Part shown: piece by piece, positions 1 through 11,480 of the stretch
Numbering within the stretch: the first letter of the stretch is position 1
Layout: each line of letters starts with the position of its first letter
Origin: Nymphaea colorata
Lineage: Eukaryota > Streptophyta > Magnoliopsida > Nymphaeales > Nymphaeaceae
Assembly: GCF_008831285.2 (NCBI RefSeq)
Contig: NC_045140.1
Coordinates: 21,636,370 to 21,700,369, forward strand
Length of the DNA stretch: 64,000 bases
Direction of reading: 5' to 3'
Notes under the pieces: generated by a model
Database searches by the model: none
What the model saw: the letters and a program-made list of their open reading frames with translations, nothing else
What the model was told of the DNA's origin: nothing
Position numbers and translations under genes: made by a program

Positions 1-1173
1 ACCTAACCTTCCACAACAAAATAAATGCTTTACTTTTACCATTAAACTTCAACTTTGGTTACAATATCAATTAAGAGAGAATTTGCAGGTGATGTTTCCT
101 ATGAAAAGAAAGAACTACTTTAAAATTTGGGGATCAATATCCTTTAACACAATAGCCACCATTCGATTTTCATAGTACCAAATACTTATGGAGGACCTCA
201 AATCTAGTTTTCTTAAGGATAAAGAGAAAAAGAAATTTCTGATACCAGCTTAAGAGGGAGGGCCTTCTTCTTCTGAGAAACCTTTAGATTTATTTCATTG
301 ACCAATTCATCGCTCCCCTTTTGGATTTACACTTTAGCACATTTTCTCGTCATCGAAATTGATTAAAAGGGGAAGACACTTTTAATAAAGTGAAATTTAA
401 ATCTACCAGAAGATCGTCTCCCGGTCATTATTTCAAGAACAGACGTTTTGAATTTTCTTACACAAAGCTTCAGTTTCACGGACGACAATCGGAGGCACTA
501 CCATCGGTAGTTGCCGTTCAGACTTCAGACTCCAATCCTAAACAAAATAACAATTAAGAAGAAGAAAATGAGTAGATAGACGACTAAGACAGCAAAAAAT
601 TTACCCTCATCTTCTTGCTTCTCATGTTTTAATTAGCAAACCATTTTTAGCAACTTTCAGTAAAAATGAGGTTCCCATCAGGAAAACTGGGACATAATCG
701 ATATGAATTTCATCTTTCTGTTTTTCTGTTTTTAAATTATTTTTAAATACAAAATTAAAGAAAAAAAAAGGGATCTGAGGCACAGAGGGTGCTAAACTGC
801 GGACCTCTCATCGTTTTTACGCTTTTAAGTAAACCAAGTCAACTATGTACAACGCAAGTTGAGATAAAATTCAAAAGAATCAAAACTCTCAACATCAATG
901 AAGAAACATATGTTGAGTTTACGTCAAGTGGTGGATCTGCATTGCAGCATTGCCCAAAAAAAGAGTTAAGGTGATACAATTTGTCTATCAAGCGGAGAAC
1001 GTAAAGAAAGAATGAACTCCACTTTACACATGACAAACAGAAATTACCAGTCTCAGTCTCATGTCCATGCAATCCTTTGTATAAGAAAGAACACAAACAG
1101 AAACTGATTACAACATTTCCCATTTTCATTCAACGCAAAAAAGTAGTGTCCTTGTCTAGTCACTCTGAGTTTT
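1..1173. other. Downstream flank of the RNL gene, no gene recognised
   Basis: AT-rich sequence with only short open frames and no family motif. The part next to 1174 should hold the 3' UTR and polyadenylation region of the minus-strand NLR. I see no tRNA and no terminal repeats. Confidence 0.5.
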
Positions 1174-4100
1174 CTATTTGAGAAAATTTAAGTTCACGAG
1201 ATCCTTACATCCGTGCACCCTAGGCCTTCTGGACTTGGTCTTAACACTCTCCCACAGAGTTTTAACATCTTCATCACATATAACATCTCTAAGGCCCTCG
1301 AGATTTATTACCGTATCAGGAAGATTAGCAGAGCATCCCCTGAAGTCAATTTTTTCTAAGCTATGTAATTTGCCTATGCTGTTAGGAAGATCTTTTACAT
1401 GCGAACAGCAGAAGAGATCCAGAAATCTAAGTTTCCTTAGTTTAGAAAAAGAATCTGGTAAACTTTCCAGCGATGTGCATGCAGACAATCTTAAGACCTC
1501 TAACTTGCTCAGCCTGCCGATTTCCTCTGGCAACTCACAAAGATCGGGACAGTTAGTAATGCTCAGCTCCTGCAGATTGACAATGTTGCAAACTGCAGTA
1601 GGCAATTTCTCCAATCCATCGCAGTAGTCTACTTCAAGCTCTGTGATGTCTGGAAACATTATTTGGATATCAGATCCTGGACAAATCTCCAGTGCTTCAT
1701 TGACTTTGCAGAGGATCATTGATAGCTTCTGCACTCCCTTGAAAGGCTCCATCAAGGTACAAGGAATAGGTAGTAATATCTTTTCTAATCTCACTGTCCT
1801 GAGAGATTTTAGAGAACCAGATGGTAGCAGTCCGCTTAACACTGCGGCAGCCATGCTGTGATTCGCAATAATCAAAACTTTGAGATTTGCCATCCAATTC
1901 ACAAATCGAGGCAGACAATAAAAATTGCTGGAAAAGCATAAAATAAGCACTTCAGCATGAGGGAATGGCACATCAATCCTCTCAAAGTTTATACTTTCAC
2001 CTGCAGGGAGACCAAATAAAGTTTCCTGTAATGGATGCAAGATAACAGAAAAATGAGAATTCCACCAATTTGTACTTTATGCTTACCAGTATAAATGGAG
2101 ACAATTTGTGGAAATGATATCAAATCCTTCTCTTTTCCTGGGTCCCGAAAGGCATCTCCTTGCTTGACTGTGAGCCTCTTATTTGGCATTTCTTTTCTAG
2201 AAACATATACAGCTAATTCATTCAAAAGATCATGCTGGACGACAAAGAGATCACCGAAGCTCTTGTCAAGATCCGTAGTCTCGTTCCTGGTGAGGCATGA
2301 AAGTCAAAATTAAACAAGTAGGCATCTTTGCCGATGCATAACCACTTAGCATTATTTACCTTGTCCTCTTGAAAAGCTCAATCAGATGCCGATCAGCAAG
2401 CTTCTTCAAAATATTGTAAGGTCGGGCACCGTCTTCATTTTGGCCACGAGTATGAACCCACATGTCCATAAGAGCAGCTGCCCGGATCCTTATATTGTTA
2501 GGAAAGGAGCTTAGGTCCATAAAGCACTCACGTTCGGTTGAAGTCAAGTCCTCTAGGCTGGTGTAGAGCGGCCACAGAATCTTCTCATACTCATCAAAAA
2601 TCTGTCCCTTCTGAAGACTTTCTGCTTTGGTTCTCCATTCGCTGATCTCTTTGTTCTTCAGTGACGCTCCTATCAGTTCAAGAGCTAGCGGTTGACAATT
2701 GCAGCCTTCCACTATCTGAAAATGTGATGCAATTTCAAATTCAGGAACTTTGCTGCACGCACAAAGTTGAACGAGAACAGCTGCTTAATCACGTGTAGAT
2801 GCAACATGGACAGTAGGTTCTCACTGGTCAGAACCATTAGATTTTTGGGTAGCTCAATTTCTTTCAACCACACGAGTCCATAAAGGAGCTACAGACATAT
2901 TGAGGATGGAATGTTTGTGAAATTTCTGAACTGTTACTGTCAATTCTTTACGACTACCGATTTAAAAACAACAAGGATTAATTGTTTATGAAACCAATTC
3001 TTGTTATTTCTGCAAAAAGCTTAAATAAAAATGTCACAGAAACGGTTGTCATGTATTAGGAGGCTGTATCTGATGCACAATGATAGAGAAGATTTGGAAG
3101 AACCTGTTCCACCAGTTCCTTGTCCACATACTCAGAAGTTGGTCCGTGCAAGAGGGCATGATGACGGAACAAGTCCATGGCATCTTTCATGCTCAGCTGC
3201 TGGACGGGATAGCTCCAGTTCACACCATTAAGTTTCACCCGAGACGTGACAAGAGTTTTCAGACCAGGCGTTCCGATGACAAGCCTCTCCAGCATGCTAT
3301 CAGACCATACACCATCCAAGACCACCAGCATGCCCTTCCCCTGCGTCTTTCTCTTGTTCAGACACTGCTTCAGCTGCTCACGTGCACCATCTGCGCTCCC
3401 AAATTCTGGCTTTGGACCGCCTACCAAGTCATCCCATAGTTTATTGAACATGGCTATCCAATCCAGCGGCTCTACTTCTTTCTTTTCTGTGGGAGAGTCT
3501 GGCGATCTTGGAATACTTATGTAGCTGATCGTTTTAAATCTGCCTGGGGAGATGCCAGATTATACAGAAGACACCAATGTTAGCCTCCTGGTTGAGAATT
3601 TAAGCACATACACACACACACATTTAATCTGCAACAATTGACTTTGAACCATTTTCTTTGGGCATACTGCAACTCCGTCCATTTCTCGGCCACATATCAA
3701 CAAGAAAATGATCTGCTATGGCTTTGGCTTTTGGCTTTTGTTTTGACAAGAATTTGCCTTAAAAGTTTTACCACTTGCTTATCAAATAAGAGTCACCGAC
3801 ATAAAAGATTAAAAAACTAAGATCTCCCTTCCATCTTTTTCGTGGCCTAATATGTTGTGTGCACATGGATGTGCCACAAAAAAAAGGGATACTTTCGGCA
3901 CAAGAAAAAATTACGGAACAAAAGTTTGAAATGAATTTTAACCTAAATAAAACAAAAAACTTTGGCTTCAGTTCCTGTAAAAATTGCTCCATCAAAAAGT
4001 TTGAAATGAATTTTCACCAAAACAACGAAAACTTTAGCTACCACTCCTTTTTCAACATTATCATCTAATCTAATTCTGTTTTAGCTAATGACTGCGAAAC

Positions 4101-4876
4101 GTGCGGCATTTAGAACGAACACAAACCTAATATTTGCAACAGGACTAATCTATTGGGAAGCGACGTTGTTCTTATGACTTGAATGAAGTTTATGCAGAAG
4201 CATGAGCATCAAAAATAGGATTTGGATCAGGTATCCGAGTCGATCGTCTCGGAGAAAAGACGGGAGTTTATTCATCGATACCTTTGACTTGCTCACATAG
4301 CTTTTTTGCCAGAGTGGATTTGCCATAGCCTCCGGCACCACAGATTCCGATGACCGGAAGTTCTTCCTGCAACAGTTTCTGCTTCAACTCTCCCACGGGC
4401 TCCGTCCATCCCACGGTGAACTTTGGTGGCTCCGGTACAGAACAATCGTACTTCACTCTCCTGTTCGTCATCGTCATTTCCCATATGTCGGCCACCATCA
4501 CCCTTGTTACGAAACCGTTCAGGCTTTCGTTGCAGGCCTTCAGTTTCTCAGTGTAGAAGTCGATCTTGTGGTACTTCCAAAATGACAGACGCGTGCATTT
4601 GTCAACCAGTTTCCGACAATCGTTCAATTGCTTCACCAAATTGGCCATATCGGTCCGTCTTTGGACCGTTAGCCTGTCATTCTTGCTCAGATCGGCGATT
4701 TCCTCATCGAACTGCTTGACGGATTCAATTCGAGGAATCAAATCCTCTAAATTTATCTTCAACTTATCATACTCGGTGTTGAAGCTATCGATTGTCTGCT
4801 TCACCGCATTGATGGCTTTGACTATCCCCTTGATCAAAGAAAGCGCTGTTATTGAGATGGAAATCGGCTCCACCAT
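1174..4876 (-). CDS. RPW8-type NLR immune receptor (RNL, ADR1/NRG1 class)
   Basis: Intracellular immune receptor of the RNL or helper class, which acts downstream of other NLRs. Exons (minus strand) read 4876-4282, 3543-3104, 2715-2360, 2286-2087 and 2000-1174. All introns are GT-AG and the total is 2418 nt, giving 805 aa in frame. Residues 1-145 form an RPW8/CCR-like helical domain. A linker of type PEPPKFTVG (148-156) follows. The P-loop is GAGGYGKS (180-187), kinase-2 is LVVLDGVW (271-278), and RNBS-B is LVTSR. The GLPL motif is degenerate (CQPLAL), RNBS-D is CFMDLSSFP, and the MHD position reads QHD (481-483), as is usual for RNLs. C-terminal leucine-rich repeats fill the last exon. The five-exon layout and length fit RNLs. 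An alternative ATG at 4894 would add six residues. Odd points: the second acidic residue of kinase-2 is Gly (276), and GLPL is altered. A truncated relative lies at 8833-9883. ADR1 and NRG1 subclasses cannot be separated safely by eye. Confidence 0.93.
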
Positions 4877-4894
4877 TGTGTTCTTTTCTGGCAA

Positions 4895-6180
4895 TTTCTC
4901 CTGCCGGAGCAGTTATCTCGGAGATGAACCAGATAGCTCAAACTCAGACCAATGCAGCCGAGTCAATCGTCTCCTCCTAACTTGGAATTGATCAGCAGTA
5001 GAAGCAGAAAACTACTCGGAGCTCGTGCAGAGTCGCCAAACTTTACATCCGAAGATGAGCACCAACATACCTCTGAAATTATTGATCACCTACCTTTCAA
5101 ATCTTCGACCAAGTTTCCAAACAAGCCGACCAATAAAACTGCCGAGAGTCCAAAACCCAACCAACAAGATACAGAAACTTATGCAGCAAGGAAAAGAAAA
5201 AAAAACTAAAGAAAAAATTGTACCTGTTCATTCTCAGCAGGGTTTGCCCTCTTCCTTCGAGATTGCCCGCTTCTTCCCTCTTCCTTCGAGATTGCCCGCT
5301 TCGAGAAGAAACAGCAGGCAGAAAGAAACCTCTCCCTCTATTCAAGAGAAAGGAAAGTAGAGGAGCAATAATAAGGGAATTCCATTTTTGTATTCCCCAC
5401 GCAATCTTTTTACTCCATTTCTTTTATAGCGAAGGTGCTAACTGGAGAAGTCTTCTCCTGTCCGGTCAGAAGAGATCGTCTGAACGGCATCGGCCGCATT
5501 CTGTACTCCATTTTTTTATGGAATCCGACTTCAAACCTAACCCGAATGCTACTGTGAAAAGACTCGGATAGCACGATCTCACAATGCTATAGTTTGAGAT
5601 CTGAACCAGAGTTTTCTTCTGACTTTTCATTTAATGAGTTTCTTTAGCAGCGACTGGCGCGTTCGTTCCTTCATTGACATTGCCAATTTAATGAAGAAAA
5701 AAAAATTTCGGCAAGCAGCCTTCCTTTATTAAACAATGTGGCAAAGGTCGTTTCGGAATACAAATTGACAGGGCCGTCGTTTCGGTCGCTCGGCCTAAAC
5801 CGGTCGTCGGCCAAAAATATTAAAAATAACTAATTAAAAATTCTATAAAAAAAAAAAGAATATCAAAAATAGTTAGAAGCCGACGATTGACGTTCTTGCA
5901 TCAGACATTCACATCCAGTATTCCCATTTCTCATCTTCCCGATTTTTTCTGGTTCAGCCTAGTTTTACTGGCTACCATCAAATAAAGTCTTTACTTTTTA
6001 GCATTTAGCACCAGGGTTGTCGGACTCAAAAGTTAGAAATTAAAATGAGAATCATGTTTCTCATCGACTAGCATACATAATGTAACAGAATGTACACAAA
6101 TATCATTATACTTGCAAAGATAAAAAGGGACAATAATGTACAACCAAACCATGCCACTGAGCAGCAGATCATTTCTCCTC
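4895..6180. other. RNL upstream region and reticulon 3' flank
   Basis: No coding gene recognised. The part next to 4895 is the promoter and 5' UTR side of the RNL. A near-identical 27-29 base segment (ccctcttccttcgagattgc) occurs twice in tandem at about 5247-5300. The part next to 6181 should be the 3' UTR of the reticulon gene. Confidence 0.45.
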
Positions 6181-7838
6181 CTACTCAGCCTTCTTCTCCT
6201 TCATGGGTTTCCTTTCGAACTTCATCCTTGATAGAAGTTTCTCATCCACCTTCTTATACACTTGTTCTCCCCCTCTTCTTGCAGCTTCTAAACTCTTGCT
6301 GATATTCCCTTCGTACTTGAGGTAAGTGACAGGCAAAACGAAACAGAGTACCATACCTGCTCTCTCACCGACAATGAAATTAAGCAGAATTTGAGAAGAG
6401 TGTGGATTCCTGAAGTGAAAACTATAAAATAAGCCACTTTTCCAGTTTCTATATGAACCCATTGAATCTCAAATTCTCATTAAAGCCAACCTTGAAGTTC
6501 CTGAACGCCCACATGATTTAGATTGTTTACAATTTCAACAAAGAACCCAAAAGAATCCAGGATTATCAAAGATATCATGATCTTGATCGTGATAGAGATT
6601 CGGAAATCAACCAACACCCTACTGAATCAATCCAGCAGATAACAAAGAAAAATAACTCACACAAGTAGGCAAACGTGATCAGGTCGAACCAGCTACCAAC
6701 TATAGAGACTACCCACAACGCCGCCATGATCTCCCCAAACACCATCACGTCTCTCTTTTCCACCACCGCAGTGAGAACCCACTTCAAACCATCCTCAATC
6801 GCGCTGCAAAATCTCCGCGCCGCGTCGGCGGCGGATCTCTCGGAGATTTCCGACTTCGGCACCCTAATGGTCTCCCTTCAAAGAACAAGAAGATTATGAG
6901 GCTTAGCTATTCGATTAACCAAGGTCCAAACAGACAAAGAACCAAACAGGTACCAATCACCAGAAGCGTTACTTTCGAAAAAGGGGTGCAACAATGTTCC
7001 AAGCAAAAACAGCAGCAACCGCGGCCATGGCGGTCCATGCGATCAGCGTGAGCGCACGGAAGGCGCAAAGCTCCAACAAAACCCACATCGTGGTCGCTGC
7101 AAACAGCACCAACAGGCTCACCTTCTTCCTTCTCCATAGGAATACGTCTCTGAACGTCTCTGTTAAAGCATCAATATCCTTGAACACAATACCCACAATT
7201 CGATTCTCGTATATATCCATATATAACATATACGAGATTGAAATTCAAGCAAGAGCTTCGCGTGCTCGGCTAAGTGATCAGATAGCTCAAAACCCTCAAG
7301 GTCAAGGAAAGGCTTAAAAATTTAATATCAAAAGAATGTGAACCGCGGGTGTCCTTCGGGCTCCAGACGAAAGGACGACTCGACGTTTCCGATCGGTCCA
7401 AAAATGGAGTTTCGAAAGTTTCGTAGCGAGGGAACCATACAATTTTCCTTAATAACAAAATATTTGGAGATTTGGCTATGCAAAACATTTCCATCAGCAT
7501 TTAGACTTTGGAGAGCAACTCATCCAAACTCCACTATAAAAATTTATTACCAGCCCGTGTGCATGTCGCCAGAATCGTGTTGCGCAGTTTAGGAAAAGTA
7601 ACTTTGCCCGTCACCATATAAAGAGAAATTTTGGAGGGACCTCACCATTTTTTATATTGAACTGTTCTTCTGGTTTCGGCATTTCGGAGGATTGCTTCGG
7701 CTTTTCAAGGATGGCGTCCGCTTCTTCAAGGACAGGAGGCGCATCTGTTTCTGGTGTCTCGGCCGCTGGCTCTGCCTGCTCGCCGGCGCCGGTGCTCAGC
7801 TGACCGTCATCTTCTCCTCCTCCCACACTCCCCTCCAT
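6181..7838 (-). CDS. Reticulon-like protein B (RTNLB family)
   Basis: ER-membrane shaping protein with a reticulon homology domain. Exons (minus strand) are 7838-7646, 7159-6973, 6875-6661 and 6356-6181, with GT-AG introns and 771 nt, giving 256 aa. Residues 1-64 are an acidic, Pro/Glu-rich soluble N-terminus. The RHD starts at ETFRDVFLWRRKKVSLLVL (about residue 65) with a first hydrophobic hairpin through WNIVAPLF. A hydrophilic loop follows (SEISERSAADAARRF, about 131-145). The second hairpin runs from GEIMAALWVVSIVGSWFDL to MVLCFVLPVTYLKYE. The tail is Lys-rich and ends EKKAE, a di-lysine-like ER-retention context. DVFLWRRKK is the typical plant RTNLB entry to the domain. The start is the only upstream ATG in frame. 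The exon 2 acceptor (ttaacag/AG) was chosen because it alone keeps the frame. An upstream cluster of ACGTG cores may matter for regulation. The exact RTNLB number is not assignable by eye. Confidence 0.9.
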
Positions 7839-7924
7839 GGTCTCTCCACTCTCCTCCGACCCAGCAGCCCCCGTCCTTCACCACCCCATTAAAACTGCCT
7901 GCCATCCATCAAGCCTGCTTGCTG

Positions 7925-8073
7925 ACGTGTTAACACCCCTTGAAACGTGGCGTCACGCGGCAACGTGGCACCAAAAACATGTCATACGTGTTGCTCTACT
8001 TCGGTTGGTAAAACTACCGCAGTGCATGCCATTTCTGGATCCAATCCAGATCCAAAAACCAAATGATACGTGG
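7925..8073 (-). promoter_or_regulatory. Cluster of ACGTG (ABRE/G-box-like) cores upstream of the reticulon gene
   Basis: ACGTGT at 7925, ACGTGGC at 7945 and 7963, ACGTGT at 7986 and ACGTGG at 8068 lie 87-235 bp upstream of the reticulon ATG. ACGTGGC is the core bound by ABF/AREB-type bZIP factors. Binding and function here are inferred only. Confidence 0.35.
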
Positions 8074-8678
8074 ACCAGTTCTTTGTATGTCTACCAAGGT
8101 TCTCAAGTTTGGTACCCGACATACATTCAACTTATCGACAGGAAAAACATTACCAGGCGAGATCCGTAAGACTACCGAAAATTTGAATTCGGTTCGGAGC
8201 TTCGAGTTCGCATCTGGACTAAATATGAAACTCGAATTCCCAATTCTTGCAAACTTCGGACCCAATGCTAGTTGTGCTTGGTTTATTTTCCATGAATAGA
8301 GAAGAAGGATGAGCAATTGAAAAATAATGTAGTTTTAAGCTTCAGTTAGGGTGAATTATTTGCTTCAGACATATCGAGTGAATGACTTTCCCTAATTTTT
8401 AATTTTTTTTGATTTGCATCAGGGATTGTAATATAACTAATGTATTAAGAAGAATTTTAATCCGATGTGGATCCATGCATTATAATACATAAGTAGGTAT
8501 TTAACCATTCCTTCTTCCCCAGAAACAGGATTCAAGAGCTCATTCTTGTTTTGGAGTGGAAAAAATGCATGTTAGAAGTGAAGCTTCGATTAGCTATGCT
8601 GCTGCAAGGGAAGATGTTCAGCAAAGAAATTCAGGAAGTATGCAATTGTAAATTATAGTTGTGCGTTTATTATCAACA
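8074..8678. other. Intergenic, nothing recognised
   Basis: AT-rich sequence between the reticulon promoter and the tRNA gene. The only open frames are short, such as a 28-codon frame beginning near 8564. No RNL exon 1-3 homology was seen, so the truncated RNL copy downstream has no visible 5' part here. Confidence 0.4.
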
Positions 8679-8752
8679 GGCCTATTAGCTCAGTTGGTTA
8701 GAGCGTCGTGCTAATAACGCGAAGGTCGCAGGTTCGAGACCTGCATGGGCCA
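8679..8752 (+). tRNA. tRNA-Ile (anticodon AAU)
   Basis: A complete 74-nt cloverleaf. The acceptor arm GGCCTAT pairs with ATGGGCC (one T-G wobble) and has discriminator A. The D-arm A box TAGCTCAGTTGG is at 8686-8697. The anticodon stem is TCGTG/CGCGA with loop CTAATAA, so the anticodon is AAT at 8713-8715. The T-arm B box GGTTCGAGACC is at 8731-8741. There is no intron and no encoded CCA. A T-rich stretch about 15 bases downstream (tttgtttt) can serve as the Pol III terminator. The sequence closely matches plant nuclear tRNA-Ile(AAU). It lies 80 bp upstream of the RNL pseudogene. Confidence 0.98.
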
Positions 8753-8832
8753 TCCTTATCTTAGAATTTGTTTTCTCATTTTTATGCCTCATTGGAAAAA
8801 CATATACGTATGACCCTATAGAGGTGTTTTAA

Positions 8833-9883
8833 GTGTACCTGCTGAGAGAATTGGCAATCTATACCAGCTGTGTGAACAATGGCGCCAGTCGTCGACAAGG
8901 CTTATCTTGAGTGAAGGAGATCTTCTGAAAATCTCAGAGCGACAGAAGGAACATGCATCCCTGGCTGAGATTGTTTCCTTCCAGACTGGTAAGGATGAGC
9001 AACCTCAGCCTAACCTCGCTGAGTTTTCAAATTCAAATGATAGATAATAATCCTGTTTTGTCTGTATGCAGGTCAAATGGGTCCCGGGAACTGGCTTGAT
9101 ATACCTTTTCCTCTTGCTGAGGTCTTGATCCTGAACTTTTCTGCTGACTCGTATTTCTTACCCCCATTTCTGGAGAACATGGAAAACCTCAAGGTTTTGA
9201 TTAATGCAAACCATAGCGCACGCCCTGCAGAATTACACGGCCTGTCTGCATTGGGTTCTCTGAAGAATCTCCACAGAATAAGACTGGAGAAAATATCAGT
9301 CCCTCCTCTTTCTACTTTTACACAAGCAATGCAGACAGTGCAGAAGCTAGTAATGGTGCTCTGTGAGGTCAGTCAAGTCATTCATTGGGATATTCATAGC
9401 ATCTTTCCAATGTTAAGGGAGCTAGAACTGGACTACTGCCATGGTGTAGAGACATTGCCTCCTGGATTATGCAGTCTTACCAATCTACAGAAACTAAATT
9501 GCCCTGATCTAGTTGGACTGCCCGAGGGAATAGGTGGATTAGGAAGATTAGAGGTCCTAAGATTACACTCTTGTTCAAGTTTGGAAGGCCTTCCGGATTC
9601 TTCATGTGAACTTGGAAGCCTCAGATTCTTGGATCCGTCTCATTGCTCGAGCATTGAGAGCTTGCCAGACAACATTGGCCAGTTGCGGCATTTGAAAAGA
9701 ATTGATATGAGATGGTGCTTAGGGCTGACGGAACTGCCAACATCAGTGGCACAGTTAAAGGGTCTTACAGCAGTTGTTTGTGATGAGGATACTGCATATC
9801 TATGGAGGCCTTTTGAGCGTGTGCTCAGCAATGTAACGTTTCAGGTTCCTAAAGAAGATGTGAACTTGAAATTTCTTGTATAA
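8833..9883 (+). pseudogene. Truncated RNL copy (last two exons only)
   Basis: Decayed paralogue of the RNL at 1174-4876. The 8833-8988 part matches RNL exon 4 from just after the QHD motif (LLRELAIY) but needs a one-base shift near 8896-8900 (SRRQ then RLILSEGDLLK). It ends at a good donor (ACTG/gtaagg) at the same phase as the intact gene. The 9072-9883 part matches exon 5 behind a tgcag acceptor and is open for 270 codons. It covers the linker and all leucine-rich repeats (FPLAEVLILNF, ELELDYCHGVETLP, GRLEVLRLHSC, VCDEDTAYLW) to a natural stop. About half the residues match the intact gene by eye, and three residues are lost at LQKLNCPDL. No RPW8, P-loop or kinase-2 sequence precedes it; the tRNA-Ile gene lies there instead. 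A protein from ATG 9077 would be LRR only. I call it a pseudogene, though exon 5 may still be transcribed. Confidence 0.85.
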
Positions 9884-10618
9884 TCGTTCTAGACTATCCA
9901 GTACAAAGACTGTTGGTCTCTAATTTCTTTATGTACTTAAAATCTTTGTAAAAACTTAATTCCAAAGACGGTTGGTCGTAAGTTAAGTGTCATGTGGTTA
10001 AAGATATCCATATCCAATTACATTTGGGGTTTAGATTCGGCATGTAGTTTTGTAATTGAATTTGGATTCGAGCCCAATATTTCGTCAGAATCTGATAATG
10101 ATCTAGCCGGAATACATATAACCGTCAGATCTTATGCTAGTCGGATTGATATTCGAACTTGGATAAATAAAATTTTGAGTCTTTAAGTACAAGTCAGCAT
10201 CTGATTACAGAGAACCTGATTTTGTGGAATTCAATAAACATAGTATCTCAGGCAATCTGAACTGTTTGCTTTTTCCTACATGTCATCATAAGCCTTATTC
10301 ATAGCTTTGAGGCAGCAGTGAAATGGCCATCTTACCTTTCATCCAATGGACTGAAAACTTTTTCGAAACTGCTTTAAGGCAAGCATCTAGAAAACAAAAC
10401 TTCAATTTCTTAACTCAATGTGTCTCCCCTAGTGATGTATTTGTAGCTCTCGTCCGAATGGCGGTTCTGCTGTAAAATTCATGTCTACAAATGCAGTCAT
10501 TTATGGCCTACGTCGAACATATTTCAAAAGAAATTTGATAGTGACATCTATGAGTATGCCATCTGAGCGGGAGGTTTGAGTTTCCTGGTCACATGATGTT
10601 GTCTATGGCGAATCTCTC
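9884..10618. other. Intergenic with a dispersed-repeat segment
   Basis: No gene seen. 10010-10190 resembles other stretches in the window (about 14.2-15.1 kb, 29.2-29.6 kb, 60.9-61.1 kb) rich in variants of ggattcggatt and tttgaattc, a low-copy dispersed repeat of unknown class. Confidence 0.35.
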
Positions 10619-10648
10619 TTATATATATATATATATACATATATATAA
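10619..10648. repeat. (TA)n microsatellite
   Basis: About 30 bases of nearly pure alternating T and A, interrupted by a single tac. Confidence 0.85.
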
Positions 10649-10789
10649 GAATTAAAGCTTATGCAAGATCAAGATTGGTGGTGAAAAACAGAGTAAATTA
10701 GATGCTGGGAAATTTGTTTTTCAGAAAACTTATTTTGGACAAGATTTTGCTTTTGGGATATTACACTTTGCCTATAATTTCAAAAAAAA

Positions 10790-11090
10790 AAAATTATAGC
10801 TTTTTTTAAGTAGAAGAACTATCTGCATAAAAGCCGTCAAATAAAGGTTTATGACAGTAAGAAGACACTTGTTGGTTGCAAAAAAAAAAGATCATTTTAT
10901 AGTTTTTCTTTAAATAGAGGAACTATATGCATAAAAGCCGTCAAATAAAGGTTTATGACAGTAAAAAGACACTTGTTGGTTGCCAAAAAAAAAAGATCAT
11001 TTTATAGTTTTTCTTTAAATAGAGGAACTATCTGCATAAAAGCCGTCAAATAAAGGTTTATGACAGTAAAAAGACACTTGTTGGTTGCGC
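10790..11090. repeat. Three-copy tandem repeat, unit about 105 bp
   Basis: The string aagccgtcaaataaagg recurs at 10831, 10935 and 11040, so the period is 104-105 bp. Each unit contains a poly-A tract, tatagtttttctttaaatag, and gacacttgttggttgc. The first copy is the most diverged and copies 2 and 3 are nearly identical. There is no coding frame. Confidence 0.9.
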
Positions 11091-11480
11091 AGCGATGCAA
11101 AATACTACCTCAATCAATACCCTCCTTCCATGGTGATGACTGTATTTATATGCCACACAATTAAGTGTAACAATTTATAGTGTAGTGACACTTTATAAAG
11201 CTTTTAATGATGGTTTATATTTCTTTTATTGATCCGGAGACCTAATGCTGGGGGGTTACCTCGGAATTTATTGACAACAAAATGGGAGAGTATTTACAGC
11301 AAAAATGGGATCTGTGAGATCCTAACTATTTACAAAATGTCCTTGTATGACCTCCTGTCAAGAGACGATGTCATACCTTGCAAATAGTGGCACTATCACC
11401 TCTTTCAAGAAGATGGAACACCTCGAGAGCAGGGTCATCTCTAAAAAAACCAGATTCTTACACAGTCAACTTGCAACACC
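11091..11480. other. Intergenic, nothing recognised
   Basis: AT-rich sequence between the tandem repeat and the LINE remnant. It may include the 3' UTR of the LINE, but no poly-A tail or target duplication was identified. Confidence 0.35.

Noticed and set aside
1178-1627. 149-codon plus-strand frame opposite the RNL LRR exon
   Set aside because: Shadow frame; the minus strand has clear LRRs.
10781-11090. CRISPR-like array
   Set aside because: The repeats are contiguous 105-bp units without spacers, and the genome is eukaryotic.
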